Source of the DNA: an uncultured Lachnospiraceae bacterium
Lineage (GTDB): Bacteria > Bacillota > Clostridia > Lachnospirales > Lachnospiraceae
Direction of reading: 5' to 3'
Length of the DNA stretch: 45,368 nt
Assembly: GCA_910583835.1 (NCBI GenBank)
Contig: CAJTYM010000034.1
Span: forward strand, 1 to 45,368
The translations under genes and the position numbers were made by a program. A model generated the notes under the pieces. It saw only the letters and a program-made list of their open reading frames with translations. It was not told the DNA's origin and did no database searches. Positions 31,501-40,287 of the stretch are shown here, one piece after another; positions within the stretch are counted from its first letter, which is position 1; every line of letters starts with the position of its first letter.

Positions 31501-32535
31501 TTGAATATCGTAATTGCACTTATTATTTTCAGTATTATAATTTTGTTTCACGAGTTAGGACATTTTCTCCTTGCCAAGGCAAATGGGATTAAGGTAAATG
31601 AATTTTCCCTGGGTCTTGGACCTACTTTGGTAGGATTTACCAAGGGGGAGACGAAATACTCCCTAAAACTCCTGCCGTTTGGCGGCGCCTGCATGATGGA
31701 AGGGGAAGATGGTGAGAGTACGGATGAAAGGTCCTTTAACAGTAAATCTGTGTGGGCGCGCATCAGCGTAGTATTTGCAGGTCCCCTGTTTAACTTCATC
31801 ATGGCGTGGGTGTTTGCCCTGATTGTCATGGCGAGCGTAGGGTTTGACCGGCCAATACTGACCAGTGTGAGGGAAGGATTTCCGGCTGCGGAAGCAGGTC
31901 TTCAGGAGGGCGACGAGATTATCTCCATGAATGGTTCGCGGACCCATTTTTTCCGCGAAGTCAGCCAGTTTTCGATTTTCCATGCCGGAGAAGATGCAAA
32001 GATTGTGTATGAGCGCGATGGTGAGCGTTACGAAACGGTATTGTCTCCCAAATTGGATGAGGCGAGCGGCAGGGAGTTATTCGGCATGAACGGCAAAGCC
32101 ATGCGGGAACGCGGAACTGTCCTGGAGACAGTCGCCAACAGTTTTTATGAGATTCGCTACCAGATATGCACAACCATCGAAAGCCTGAGAATGCTGGTGA
32201 CCGGCAAGGTCGGAATGAAAGATTTGTCGGGACCCGTGGGGATTGTGAAAGTCATGGGAGAGACATATGAAAGCAACGAGTCAGCGGGCGGGACAGGGCT
32301 TGCCCTTTTAAGCATGATTAACTTTTCCATTTTCCTCTCGGCAAACTTAGGAATCATGAATCTTCTGCCAATTCCGGCGCTGGACGGCGGGCGGCTGGTG
32401 TTTTTGATTATCGAAGCTATCCGCAGGAAGAAGATTTCACCAGAGAAAGAGGGCATGGTGCATTTTGTCGGCTTAGTGGCGCTGATGGCGCTAATGGTCT
32501 TTGTCATGTTCAATGATATTCGCAACATTTTTTAG
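31501..32535 (+). CDS. rseP: site-2 zinc protease (RseP/RasP-like)
   Basis: An intramembrane metalloprotease that cuts anti-sigma factors and leftover signal peptides. About 344 residues: the first membrane helix carries HELGH near 17-21 (two zinc histidines and the glutamate), a PDZ domain covers about 115-190, and the later motif NLLPIPALDGGRLVF (about 285-299) gives the third zinc ligand. TTG 31501 is preferred since it yields the family N-terminus (M)NIVIALIIF and has AGGTGG upstream; GTG 31492, overlapping the end of dxr, is also possible. Confidence 0.93.
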   Translation: MNIVIALIIFSIIILFHELGHFLLAKANGIKVNEFSLGLGPTLVGFTKGETKYSLKLLPFGGACMMEGEDGESTDERSFNSKSVWARISVVFAGPLFNFIMAWVFALIVMASVGFDRPILTSVREGFPAAEAGLQEGDEIISMNGSRTHFFREVSQFSIFHAGEDAKIVYERDGERYETVLSPKLDEASGRELFGMNGKAMRERGTVLETVANSFYEIRYQICTTIESLRMLVTGKVGMKDLSGPVGIVKVMGETYESNESAGGTGLALLSMINFSIFLSANLGIMNLLPIPALDGGRLVFLIIEAIRRKKISPEKEGMVHFVGLVALMALMVFVMFNDIRNIF

Positions 32536-32546
32536 AGGAAATTGTG

Positions 32547-33614
32547 ATGGAAAATAAAATTACGAGAAAACATACACGTGAAGTACAAATCGGAAATCGT
32601 ACCATTGGCGGGAATCAGCCCATTTTGATTCAGTCGATGACGAATACCAGGACGGAGGATGTCAAGGGGACAATTGCCCAGATACAGAAACTTACGGCTG
32701 CGGGCTGTGAGATTATCCGCTGCGCCGTGCCTACGATGGAAGCGGCAGAGGCGCTTGCAGAAATCAAGAAAGGCATCACCATCCCCTTGGTGGCCGACAT
32801 CCATTTTGATTATCGTCTGGCAATCGCAGCCATGGAACATGAGGCAGATAAAATCCGTATCAATCCTGGAAATATTGGCGATAAAGAACGCATTCAGGCT
32901 GTGATTGACGTGGCAAAGGAGCGGAATATCCCCATCCGTGTCGGTGTTAACAGCGGTTCGTTGGAGAAAGAGCTTGTGGAGAAATACGGCGGCGTGACAG
33001 CGGAAGGGATTGTAGAGAGCGCCCTGGATAAGGTGCATATCATTGAAGATATGGGGTACGACAATCTGGTAATCAGTATCAAATCCTCGGATGTCATGAT
33101 GTGCGTGAGGGCGCATACTTTGATTGCAGACGAGACGGACTATCCCCTGCATGTGGGGATTACCGAATCAGGAACGGTTACCAGCGGCAATATCAAGTCG
33201 GCTATGGGGCTGGGCATGATTTTAAGCCAGGGAATCGGAGACACAATCCGCGTATCGCTGACCGGAGACCCCTTAGAGGAGATTAAGTCGGCAAAAATAA
33301 TATTGCGGACGCTTGGCATCCGTGAGGGCGGCATTGAGGTGGTTTCCTGCCCAACCTGCGGGAGGACGCAGATTGACCTGATTGGCCTGGCGAATCAGGT
33401 GGAGGATATGGTGAGCGATATCCCCCTGAATCTGAAAGTCGCTGTCATGGGCTGTGTGGTTAACGGTCCTGGAGAGGCGAAAGAGGCGGATATCGGTATC
33501 GCTGGTGGTATCGGCGAAGGCTTGCTTATCAAGCATGGAGAAATCTATAAGAAAGTGAAAGAGGAAGAGCTGCTTTCGGCTCTCCGTTATGAATTGTTAC
33601 ATTGGAGTGAGTAA
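32547..33614 (+). CDS. ispG: 4-hydroxy-3-methylbut-2-enyl diphosphate synthase (flavodoxin)
   Basis: IspG (GcpE) makes HMBPP from MEcPP with a [4Fe-4S] cluster. It is the step before IspH, whose gene is at 18 kb. The 355-residue protein begins with a short leader then IGGNQPILIQSMTNTRTEDV near 20-38, RCAVP near 62, and DIHFDYRLA near 85. The cluster cysteines are in SCPTCGRT near 268-275 and MGCVVNGPGE near 303. ATG 32547 is used rather than the adjacent GTG 32544. polC starts 2 bases after its stop. Confidence 0.97.
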   Translation: MENKITRKHTREVQIGNRTIGGNQPILIQSMTNTRTEDVKGTIAQIQKLTAAGCEIIRCAVPTMEAAEALAEIKKGITIPLVADIHFDYRLAIAAMEHEADKIRINPGNIGDKERIQAVIDVAKERNIPIRVGVNSGSLEKELVEKYGGVTAEGIVESALDKVHIIEDMGYDNLVISIKSSDVMMCVRAHTLIADETDYPLHVGITESGTVTSGNIKSAMGLGMILSQGIGDTIRVSLTGDPLEEIKSAKIILRTLGIREGGIEVVSCPTCGRTQIDLIGLANQVEDMVSDIPLNLKVAVMGCVVNGPGEAKEADIGIAGGIGEGLLIKHGEIYKKVKEEELLSALRYELLHWSE

Positions 33615-33616
33615 AC

Positions 33617-36600
33617 ATGGGTAAGCTGTTTTTTGATGTATTTCCAGATTTGAAAATTCCCTCAGAAATGGAACGGATGATGGCGGATGTGGAGGTGACA
33701 AAAGTTTCCACGAACCGTAATCGGGATTACCTCAGGGTGTATCTGCTAAGTTCCAGGCTGATTGAGAAGAATAGAATTTTTCATTTGGAGAAGGACATCA
33801 AGAAACAGCTTTTTCCATATCATGAACTGAACGTAAAAATTATTGAGAAATTTAATCTCTCCGGACAGTACAATCCCAAGAAACTGATGCATATCTACCG
33901 GGACAGCCTGCTGGAGGAACTGCGGGCATACAGCCATCTGGAGTACAGCCTCCTCAAAATGGCACAGATTCATTTTCCGCAGGAACATGTTATGCAGCTT
34001 CGGTTGGAGGATTCTGTGATAGCCAGGCAGAAATCTGAGGAACTTGTGCAGATATTGGAGAAAATCATTTGCGAGCGCTGCGGCATGGACGTGAATATCC
34101 AGGTGGAGTACATAGAACCGACAGAGAAGAGATATAAGAAGGACAGCAATATCCGTATCCATAATGAAGTGCAGGCGATTATTTCTCATTCTTCCCTGGG
34201 GAACTCCGGGCAGGAAGCGGAGGGGGAGCCAGCGACTCCAGAAGATGTGGCAAGTATGGAGACAGCCCAGCCACAGTCAAAGGCTGCCAAGAGCGAACCC
34301 ATAGGCAGTTCCGTTGCTGGTGGCGCAGAACAAAAGACCGCCCCCAAAGGTGATGCTCAAAGCGGCGTTCGTAACGGTAAGGGCAGAAGAGAAGGCTACC
34401 ATGGATTTAAGCGTTCCGATAACCCGGAGGTAATCTATGGGCGTGATTTTGAAGAAGAGCCCATCGCGATTGAGCAGATTGCCGGGGAGATGGGCGAAGT
34501 TGTCGTCCGCGGCAAGATACTGAGCCTGGAGACCAGGGAAATCCGCAATGAGAAGACTATTATCATGTTTTCGGTTACGGATTTCACGGACACGATTATG
34601 GTGAAGATGTTTGCCAAAAATGAGTTTGTCGCAGAAATTACGGCTGAAGTGAAGAAAGGTGCGTTCCTGAAATTAAAAGGCGTCACCACGATTGACAGGT
34701 TTGATGGGGAGCTGACGATTGGCTCGATTGCCGGGATGAAGAAAATAGCGGATTTTACCAGCAGCCGTATGGATACCAGCCCACGCAAACGTGTGGAACT
34801 TCATTGCCATACGAAGATGAGCGATATGGACGGTGTCTCAGAGGTAAAAGATATCATTAAACGTGCGCAAAAGTGGGGGCATCCGGCATTGGCGGTCACA
34901 GACCATGGCGATGTACAGGCATTCCCGGATGCCAACCATGCCGTTTCCCCGGACAACGATTTTAAGGTCATCTATGGAGTGGAAGCGTACCTGGTGGATG
35001 ATTTGAAAACTATTGTGGAAAACTCCAGAGGGCAGAGCCTTTCGGAGACTTATGTGGTATTTGACTTGGAGACCACGGGGTTTTCCCCGCTCAATAATCG
35101 TATTATTGAAATCGGCGCCGTGAAAGTGGTTGAGGGGAAGATTACCGAACGTTTTTCCACATTTGTAAACCCGGAAGTGCCGATTCCCTTTAAGGTGGAG
35201 GAACTGACCCATATCCGGGACGATATGGTATTGTCGGCGCCTAAGATTGAAGAGATTTTGCCGGATTTCATGGAATTCTGCAGAGGGGCTGTCATGGTGG
35301 CGCACAATGCAGAATTTGACATGAGCTTTATCAGCAAGAACTGTGAGCGGCAAGGGCTTCCCTGTGAGTTTACGGTTGTGGATACCGTGGCGCTTGCCCG
35401 GGTTTTGCTGCCGCAGCTCAACCGGTTTAAGTTGAATAATGTGGCGAAAGTGCTCAAGGTTTCCCTGGAGAACCATCACCGCGCCGTGGATGACGCGGCC
35501 TGTACGGCAGAAATATTTGTCAAGTTTATCCATATGATGAAAGAGCGGGGAATCGAGGACTTAAACCAGGTCAATGATATGGGAAATGATTCCGTGGACA
35601 ATATTCGGAAACTGCACAGCCACCATGCCATCATCCTTGCTACCAATGATACCGGGCGCATCAACCTCTACCGTCTGGTGTCAGATGCCCATCTGACTTA
35701 CTTCTACCGGCAGCCGAGGATTCCCAAAAGTGAATTTTTAAAGCACCGGGAAGGGTTATTGATTGGTTCAGCATGTGAGGCGGGAGAACTGTACCAGGCA
35801 ATTTTGCGCGGCAGTTCTGAGGAGGAGATTGCCAGGCTGGTGCGTTTCTATGATTACCTGGAAATACAGCCTTTGGGCAATAATGCGTTCATGCTGCGCT
35901 CGGACAGCCCTATGGTGAGTTCCGAGGAGGAACTGAAAGATATCAACCGCCGGATTGTCAGGTTGGGGGAAGAATTCCATAAGCCGGTGGTGGCAACCTG
36001 CGATGTGCATTTTTTGGACCCGGAAGACGAGGTTTACCGCCGGATTATCATGGCGGGAAAAGGCTTTTCTGATGCGGACGAACAGGCGCCTTTATTTTTG
36101 CGCACTACGGAGGAGATGTTGGCGGAGTTCGCCTATCTTGGGGATGAGAAAGCGGAGGAGGTCGTCATTACCAACACCAACAAGATTGCAGATATGTGCG
36201 AGAGGATTTCTCCAGTCAGGCCGGACAAGTGTCCGCCGGTCATTGAGAATTCAGACCAGATGCTCCGCGATATCTGTTATAACCGCGCCCATGAGATTTA
36301 TGGGGAAGAATTGCCGGAAATTGTACAGGAACGGCTGGAACGTGAACTGAATTCCATCATTTCCAATGGCTATGCGGTGATGTACATTATTGCCCAGAAG
36401 TTAGTGTGGAAGTCTAACGAGGACGGTTATCTGGTGGGTTCCCGTGGTTCGGTAGGTTCTTCCTTTGTAGCTACGATGTCAGGAATTACAGAGGTGAATC
36501 CCTTATCGCCGCATTATTACTGCAAACATTGCCATTACAGTGATTTTGAGTCGGAGGAAGTGAAAGCCTATGCCGGACGCGCCGGCTGTGACATGCCGGA

Positions 36601-38119
36601 TAAGCTATGTCCTCAATGTGGAGAGCCTTTAGAAAAAGAGGGATTTGACATACCGTTTGAGACATTTTTGGGATTTAAGGGCAATAAGGAACCGGATATC
36701 GATTTGAATTTCTCTGGGGAATACCAGAGTAAAGCCCATGCTTACTGCGAGGTTATCTTTGGTTATGGACAGACGTTTCGTGCCGGAACCATCGGAACGC
36801 TGGCAGATAAGACGGCATTTGGCTATATCAAGAATTATTATGAGGAACGCGGCGTCCGCAAGCGGAATTGCGAGATTGACCGTATTGTTCAGGGCTGTGT
36901 CGGCATCCGCCGGACAACCGGGCAGCATCCGGGCGGTATCATTGTGCTTCCCTTGGGGGAGGAAATCCATTCTTTTACGCCTATCCAGCATCCGGCAAAT
37001 GATATGGCAACGGATATCGTCACGACTCATTTTGACTATCACTCCATTGACCATAACCTCCTCAAACTTGACATTCTGGGACACGATGATCCGACCATGA
37101 TCCGTATGCTGGAAGACCTGACAGGAATCGATGCCAGGAAAATCCGCCTGGATGACCCGGACGTGATGTCGCTGTTCCAGAACACGAAAGCATTGGGTAT
37201 TGAACCGGAGGACATTGGCGGCTGCAAGCTTGGTTCCCTGGGGATTCCAGAGTTTGGCACAGATTTCGTAATCCAGATGCTGATTGACACCAATCCGCAG
37301 TCATTCTCAGATTTGGTGCGTATCTCAGGACTCTCCCATGGCACGGATGTGTGGCTGGGGAATGCGCAGACATTGATTCAGGAGAAAAAGGCAACCATCT
37401 CCACGGCAATCTGCACCCGCGATGATATCATGACGTATTTAATCGGCATGGGCATGGAGAGTGAGCTCAGCTTTACGATTATGGAGAGTGTGCGTAAAGG
37501 GAAAGGCCTTAAACCTGAATGGGAAGAGGCTATGCTTGAGCACAACGTGCCGGACTGGTACATCTGGTCCTGCAAGAAGATAAAGTATATGTTCCCCAAA
37601 GCCCACGCGGCGGCATACGTGATGATGGCATGGCGCATTGCCTATTGCAAGGTGTTCTATCCATTGGCCTATTATGCGGCGTTTTTCAGTATCCGCGCAA
37701 CTTCCTTTAATTATGAGCTGATGTGCCAGGGGAAAGATAAGCTGAATTATTTCTTGGCAGATTATGAGCGCAGAAAAGATACCCTGACGAAAAAAGAGCA
37801 GGATACCGTCAAAGACATGAAGATTGTGCAGGAAATGTATGCCAGAGGATTTGAATTCATGCCCATGGATATATTCAAGGCGCAGGCGCATGCCTTTCAA
37901 ATTATAGATGGCAAATTGATGCCGTCTCTGGACAGTGTGGAAGGGCTGGGCGATAAGGCGGCTGATGCCGTGGTGGAAGCGGCAAAAGACGGACCATTCC
38001 TCTCCAAAGATGATTTCCGCCAGCGCACGAAAGTCTCCAAGACCGTCATTGATTTGATGGACGACCTGGGAATCTTAGGTGAGCTGCCGGAATCCAATCA
38101 GCTGTCGCTGTTTGATTGA
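33617..38119 (+). CDS. polC: DNA polymerase III alpha subunit, Gram-positive PolC type
   Basis: PolC is the main replicative polymerase of low-GC Gram-positive bacteria and carries its own proofreading exonuclease. Order: N-terminal domain (about 1-195), a low-complexity Ala/Gly/Lys linker (about 200-265), OB fold (about 285-375), PHP domain starting VELHCHTKMSDMDGV near 395, a DEDDh exonuclease inserted within PHP (VFDLETTGF near 480 to HHRAVDDAA near 620), then PHP continued, the palm with the zinc knuckle CKHCHYSD...CPQCGEPL near 970-1000, and the DNA-binding HhH region. At 1500 residues it is about 60 longer than B. subtilis PolC; the linker accounts for that. It ends the operon, convergent with xpt 4 bases away. 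Confidence 0.97.
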   Translation: MGKLFFDVFPDLKIPSEMERMMADVEVTKVSTNRNRDYLRVYLLSSRLIEKNRIFHLEKDIKKQLFPYHELNVKIIEKFNLSGQYNPKKLMHIYRDSLLEELRAYSHLEYSLLKMAQIHFPQEHVMQLRLEDSVIARQKSEELVQILEKIICERCGMDVNIQVEYIEPTEKRYKKDSNIRIHNEVQAIISHSSLGNSGQEAEGEPATPEDVASMETAQPQSKAAKSEPIGSSVAGGAEQKTAPKGDAQSGVRNGKGRREGYHGFKRSDNPEVIYGRDFEEEPIAIEQIAGEMGEVVVRGKILSLETREIRNEKTIIMFSVTDFTDTIMVKMFAKNEFVAEITAEVKKGAFLKLKGVTTIDRFDGELTIGSIAGMKKIADFTSSRMDTSPRKRVELHCHTKMSDMDGVSEVKDIIKRAQKWGHPALAVTDHGDVQAFPDANHAVSPDNDFKVIYGVEAYLVDDLKTIVENSRGQSLSETYVVFDLETTGFSPLNNRIIEIGAVKVVEGKITERFSTFVNPEVPIPFKVEELTHIRDDMVLSAPKIEEILPDFMEFCRGAVMVAHNAEFDMSFISKNCERQGLPCEFTVVDTVALARVLLPQLNRFKLNNVAKVLKVSLENHHRAVDDAACTAEIFVKFIHMMKERGIEDLNQVNDMGNDSVDNIRKLHSHHAIILATNDTGRINLYRLVSDAHLTYFYRQPRIPKSEFLKHREGLLIGSACEAGELYQAILRGSSEEEIARLVRFYDYLEIQPLGNNAFMLRSDSPMVSSEEELKDINRRIVRLGEEFHKPVVATCDVHFLDPEDEVYRRIIMAGKGFSDADEQAPLFLRTTEEMLAEFAYLGDEKAEEVVITNTNKIADMCERISPVRPDKCPPVIENSDQMLRDICYNRAHEIYGEELPEIVQERLERELNSIISNGYAVMYIIAQKLVWKSNEDGYLVGSRGSVGSSFVATMSGITEVNPLSPHYYCKHCHYSDFESEEVKAYAGRAGCDMPDKLCPQCGEPLEKEGFDIPFETFLGFKGNKEPDIDLNFSGEYQSKAHAYCEVIFGYGQTFRAGTIGTLADKTAFGYIKNYYEERGVRKRNCEIDRIVQGCVGIRRTTGQHPGGIIVLPLGEEIHSFTPIQHPANDMATDIVTTHFDYHSIDHNLLKLDILGHDDPTMIRMLEDLTGIDARKIRLDDPDVMSLFQNTKALGIEPEDIGGCKLGSLGIPEFGTDFVIQMLIDTNPQSFSDLVRISGLSHGTDVWLGNAQTLIQEKKATISTAICTRDDIMTYLIGMGMESELSFTIMESVRKGKGLKPEWEEAMLEHNVPDWYIWSCKKIKYMFPKAHAAAYVMMAWRIAYCKVFYPLAYYAAFFSIRATSFNYELMCQGKDKLNYFLADYERRKDTLTKKEQDTVKDMKIVQEMYARGFEFMPMDIFKAQAHAFQIIDGKLMPSLDSVEGLGDKAADAVVEAAKDGPFLSKDDFRQRTKVSKTVIDLMDDLGILGELPESNQLSLFD

Positions 38120-38123
38120 AATA

Positions 38124-38693
38124 TTAGACAAACTCAATATAATTCTCAGCCATTTTGGCAATTCTTGCCAGGGCATAGACTTCAATTCCCTGGCTTAATA
38201 GTTTTTCCCGTCCCGGCTGGAAAGATTTCTCGATTAGGACGGCAAAACCTGCAATCGTGGCGTGTGACATGCGCAGCAGCCTTAGGGCTGCTGTAGCTGC
38301 TTCGCCGTTGGCAAGGAAGTCATCGACAATCAATACATGGTCGTTATCGCTGATGTATTTTTTGGAAAGCGTCAGTTCATAGTTGGTCTCTTTGGTGAAA
38401 GAAGTGACTACAGTCTGGTAGAGATCCTGGTTGAGAATCTTGGACGGCTGTTTTTTGAGGATAATCAGCGGGATATCCATAGCAACCGCTGTCATGAGGG
38501 CAGGGGCAATGCCAGAACTTTCGATGGTAGCGATTTTAGTAATCCCTCTGTCTTTAAAATGTTCGGCAATATCTTTTCCCATTTCCTGCATAAGCATAGG
38601 GTCAATCTGGTGGTTGATAAAACTGTCAACTTTAAGGATATGTTCATTTACGGCTAGTCCGTCTTTTTTGATTTTATCTTCTAATAACTTCAT
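38124..38693 (-). CDS. xpt: xanthine phosphoribosyltransferase
   Basis: Xpt salvages xanthine to XMP with PRPP. The 189-residue protein starts MKLLEDKIKKDG, as in B. subtilis Xpt, has the substrate loop TIESSGIAPA near 60-69, and the PRPP-binding motif VLIVDDFLANGEAA near 122-135. ATG 38693 follows GAGGTGAAAAA; the open frame extends upstream but into the palindrome region. Many Firmicutes control xpt with a guanine riboswitch; I find none here, but a 30-bp perfect palindrome lies 32 bases upstream. Confidence 0.95.
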   Translation of the reverse strand: MKLLEDKIKKDGLAVNEHILKVDSFINHQIDPMLMQEMGKDIAEHFKDRGITKIATIESSGIAPALMTAVAMDIPLIILKKQPSKILNQDLYQTVVTSFTKETNYELTLSKKYISDNDHVLIVDDFLANGEAATAALRLLRMSHATIAGFAVLIEKSFQPGREKLLSQGIEVYALARIAKMAENYIEFV

Positions 38694-38724
38694 TTTTTCA
38701 CCTCGTATGATAAATGCATGTTCT

Positions 38725-38754
38725 AGTGAACGACAAAAATTTTTGTCGTTCACT
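38725..38754. promoter_or_regulatory. 30-bp perfect palindrome upstream of xpt
   Basis: AGTGAACGACAAAAA is followed by its exact reverse complement. It is 32 bases before the xpt start. It could be a regulator's operator or an RNA hairpin in the xpt leader, or a terminator for the membrane-protein gene upstream. It does not match the PurR box as I know it. Confidence 0.55.
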
Positions 38755-38758
38755 TGCG

Positions 38759-38784
38759 CTGATATAATCAGTATTTCCTTAGCA
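38759..38784. repeat. partial copy of the ATCAGTGTTTCCTTAGCA palindrome
   Basis: CTGAT-ATA-ATCAG followed by TATTTCCTTAGCA matches one arm of the palindrome at 39355-39388 with one base change (ATCAGTATTTCCTTAGCA). The two copies flank the small membrane-protein gene. Confidence 0.45.
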
Positions 38785-38803
38785 ATCGTTTGTCTCGGAA
38801 ATA

Positions 38804-39295
38804 TTATTCAAAATACATCTGATAAATATTTTCCATCATGTATTCTGAAAAAGATTCTTCTAATTCAGGAAATTCTTCTGTCAGCAAACGGCTGATATTT
38901 TCCGAACGCAGATAATATAATTCTTCCAAAGAGATGTCCCCTTCGTCTACGCCATGGGAAATCGCATCGGCAGAGTAGTGTTCCGTGAACCAGTTGCGGA
39001 TCCGGCAGATGTCAGATTCTTCTTTGGATTTGACAGGAATGAGTTTTTTCCTGGCGTGAAAAGCCCGGATGCTCACAAACAGGAAGATAAGGAAGAGGAT
39101 TCCCAGAACAATCGTTGCCATCAGCAATGTGGTAAAAGGGATATCCAATGGGAATATATCTGTCCAAACCAATATCAGGGCAGAAAATCCCACAACCCCC
39201 AGAAACAGAAAGGACCATGCAGTGGAAGAGGCATCTTCTATTTTCTTGTCGGCCTCCACATAAGTATGTTTCTGTTTCACTGTCGTATCTGCCAT
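38804..39295 (-). CDS. small membrane protein of unknown function
   Basis: A 163-residue protein with a charged N-terminus (about 1-25), two transmembrane helices (about 27-45 and 53-75), a basic stretch (HARKKLIPVKSKEE) and an acidic C-terminal cytoplasmic domain (about 90-163) rich in Glu and Tyr. I recognise no family. The ribosome site is GGAGGTAAG. It is transcribed toward xpt with about 110 bases between, and divergently from rlmH. Both flanks contain related palindromes. Confidence 0.65.
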   Translation of the reverse strand: MADTTVKQKHTYVEADKKIEDASSTAWSFLFLGVVGFSALILVWTDIFPLDIPFTTLLMATIVLGILFLIFLFVSIRAFHARKKLIPVKSKEESDICRIRNWFTEHYSADAISHGVDEGDISLEELYYLRSENISRLLTEEFPELEESFSEYMMENIYQMYFE

Positions 39296-39354
39296 TTATC
39301 TTACCTCCGGTTCCCATCAAGCGTGGTATTAGCTGTGAATGATGACATCTATTG

Positions 39355-39383
39355 AGGAAACACTGATTAAATCAGTGTTTCCT
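39355..39383. repeat. perfect 13-bp stem palindrome between divergent genes
   Basis: AGGAAACACTGAT-TAA-ATCAGTGTTTCCT, perfect on both arms, between the membrane-protein gene (minus) and rlmH (plus). A related half-copy lies at 38759-38784, suggesting a small dispersed palindromic repeat rather than a dedicated terminator. Confidence 0.55.
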
Positions 39384-39504
39384 TAGCACCATTATAAATG
39401 AAATGGGCATATATTACAATCATTTTAGGCAAATCTCATTGTCGAAGGAAAAAATATTTTATATAATGTACTTTATAATACGAAAAATAACAGAGAGTGT
39501 GTGC

Positions 39505-39990
39505 ATGGAGATGAAAATTACGATATTAGCAGTAGGAAAGATAAAGGAACGTTTTTACCGGGAGGCGGTGGAGGAGTTTGTGAAGCGGCTAGGACGTTAT
39601 TGCAAGCTTGAGATTATTGAGGTGGCAGATGAAAAGACGCCGGACGGCGCCAGTGAAATGGAAGAGAGGCAGATTTTAGAGAAGGAGGGTATACGTCTGA
39701 CCAAGCATTTGCGGGATGATGCGTGGGTCTGTGCCCTTGCAATCAATGGCAAGCGGCTTGATTCCGTAAGTTTTTCTAATAAAATAGAGCAGCTTGGCAT
39801 TTCGGGTGTGAGTCATATTCAGTTTGTAATCGGTGGTTCTCTGGGGCTCTCGGAGTCTGTTCTTGAACGAGCTGATTATAAACTTAGTTTTTCTGACATG
39901 ACATTTCCACACCAGCTGATGCGGGTAATCTTGTTGGAACAGATTTACCGGGGCTATCGGATTATGATGAAGGAGCCATATCACAAGTAA
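39505..39990 (+). CDS. rlmH: 23S rRNA pseudouridine-1915 N3-methyltransferase
   Basis: RlmH (OrfX in staphylococci) is a SPOUT methyltransferase acting on helix 69 of 23S rRNA in assembled ribosomes. Residues MKITILAVGKIKERFY start the protein, FVIGGSLGLSESVLERADYKLSFS near 110-135 carries the SAM knot, and DMTFPHQLMRVILLEQIYRGYRIMMKEPYHK closes it in outline. From ATG 39511 the length is 159 residues, the usual value; ATG 39505 fits the ribosome site (AGAGAG) slightly better. The last codons (GAG CCA TAT CAC AAG TAA) correspond exactly to the SCC attachment site of staphylococci and are repeated at about 41.97 kb and in modified form at 44.38 kb. Confidence 0.95.
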   Translation: MEMKITILAVGKIKERFYREAVEEFVKRLGRYCKLEIIEVADEKTPDGASEMEERQILEKEGIRLTKHLRDDAWVCALAINGKRLDSVSFSNKIEQLGISGVSHIQFVIGGSLGLSESVLERADYKLSFSDMTFPHQLMRVILLEQIYRGYRIMMKEPYHK

Positions 39991-39995
39991 GGGCG
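39973..39995. repeat. attachment-like site 1 at the rlmH 3' end
   Basis: GAGC followed by CATATCACAAGTAAGGGCG spans the last rlmH codons and the first bases beyond. The same 23 bases occur at 41967-41989. It is equivalent in position to the attB of SCC elements. Confidence 0.7.
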
Positions 39996-40272
39996 CAAAG
40001 AGATACCAAAGGAAGCAGTGAGGGAAATTTTAAAGAACTTCAGCAACGCCTTATCCGCTGATATAGACCGAACCATACGGAAGCGGTTACTGCACCTGCT
40101 GATAAAGGAAATCACCATAGACAGGGACAGGAACATAGATTCCATAAAACTGAAACTTTCTGACGAGTTAATCAGGTTCTTACAAAACAATGGCGGCACA
40201 CCACCAGACGGTGCGCCGTCTGTTTTTATGTTTCAGGAATTTGGGATAAAATCACTGGAACTTGTGATATAG
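39991..40272 (+). pseudogene. serine recombinase C-terminal remnant, copy 1
   Basis: An open frame begins directly after the rlmH stop, with no start codon at its head (first GTG at 40018), and encodes about 93 residues. The pattern EIPKEAVREILKNF...RLLHLLIKEITIDRDRNID...FLQNNGG..PDGAPSVFMF resembles the coiled C-terminal end of serine recombinases. The catalytic, Recombinase and zinc domains are absent. The homology starts exactly at the attachment-like site. Assignment is by pattern only and needs a profile search. It is 15 bases upstream of the SymE-like gene, and could also act as that gene's leader. Confidence 0.55.
40205..40227 (+). terminator. terminator-like hairpin inside recombinase remnant 1
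   Basis: CAGACGG-TGCG-CCGTCTG followed by TTTTT, 60 bases before the SymE-like start. It would limit read-through from rlmH into the cassette. Confidence 0.6.
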
Positions 40273-40287
40273 GAAAGCGGTACAAAA

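Noticed and set aside
38694..38803. Guanine riboswitch in front of xpt
   Set aside because: The conserved purine-aptamer core and its loop sequences are not found on the minus strand here.
39505..39990. rlmH being disrupted by the island
   Set aside because: The reading frame is complete to EPYHK-stop and has the normal 159-161 residues, so the site preserves the gene, as in SCC.
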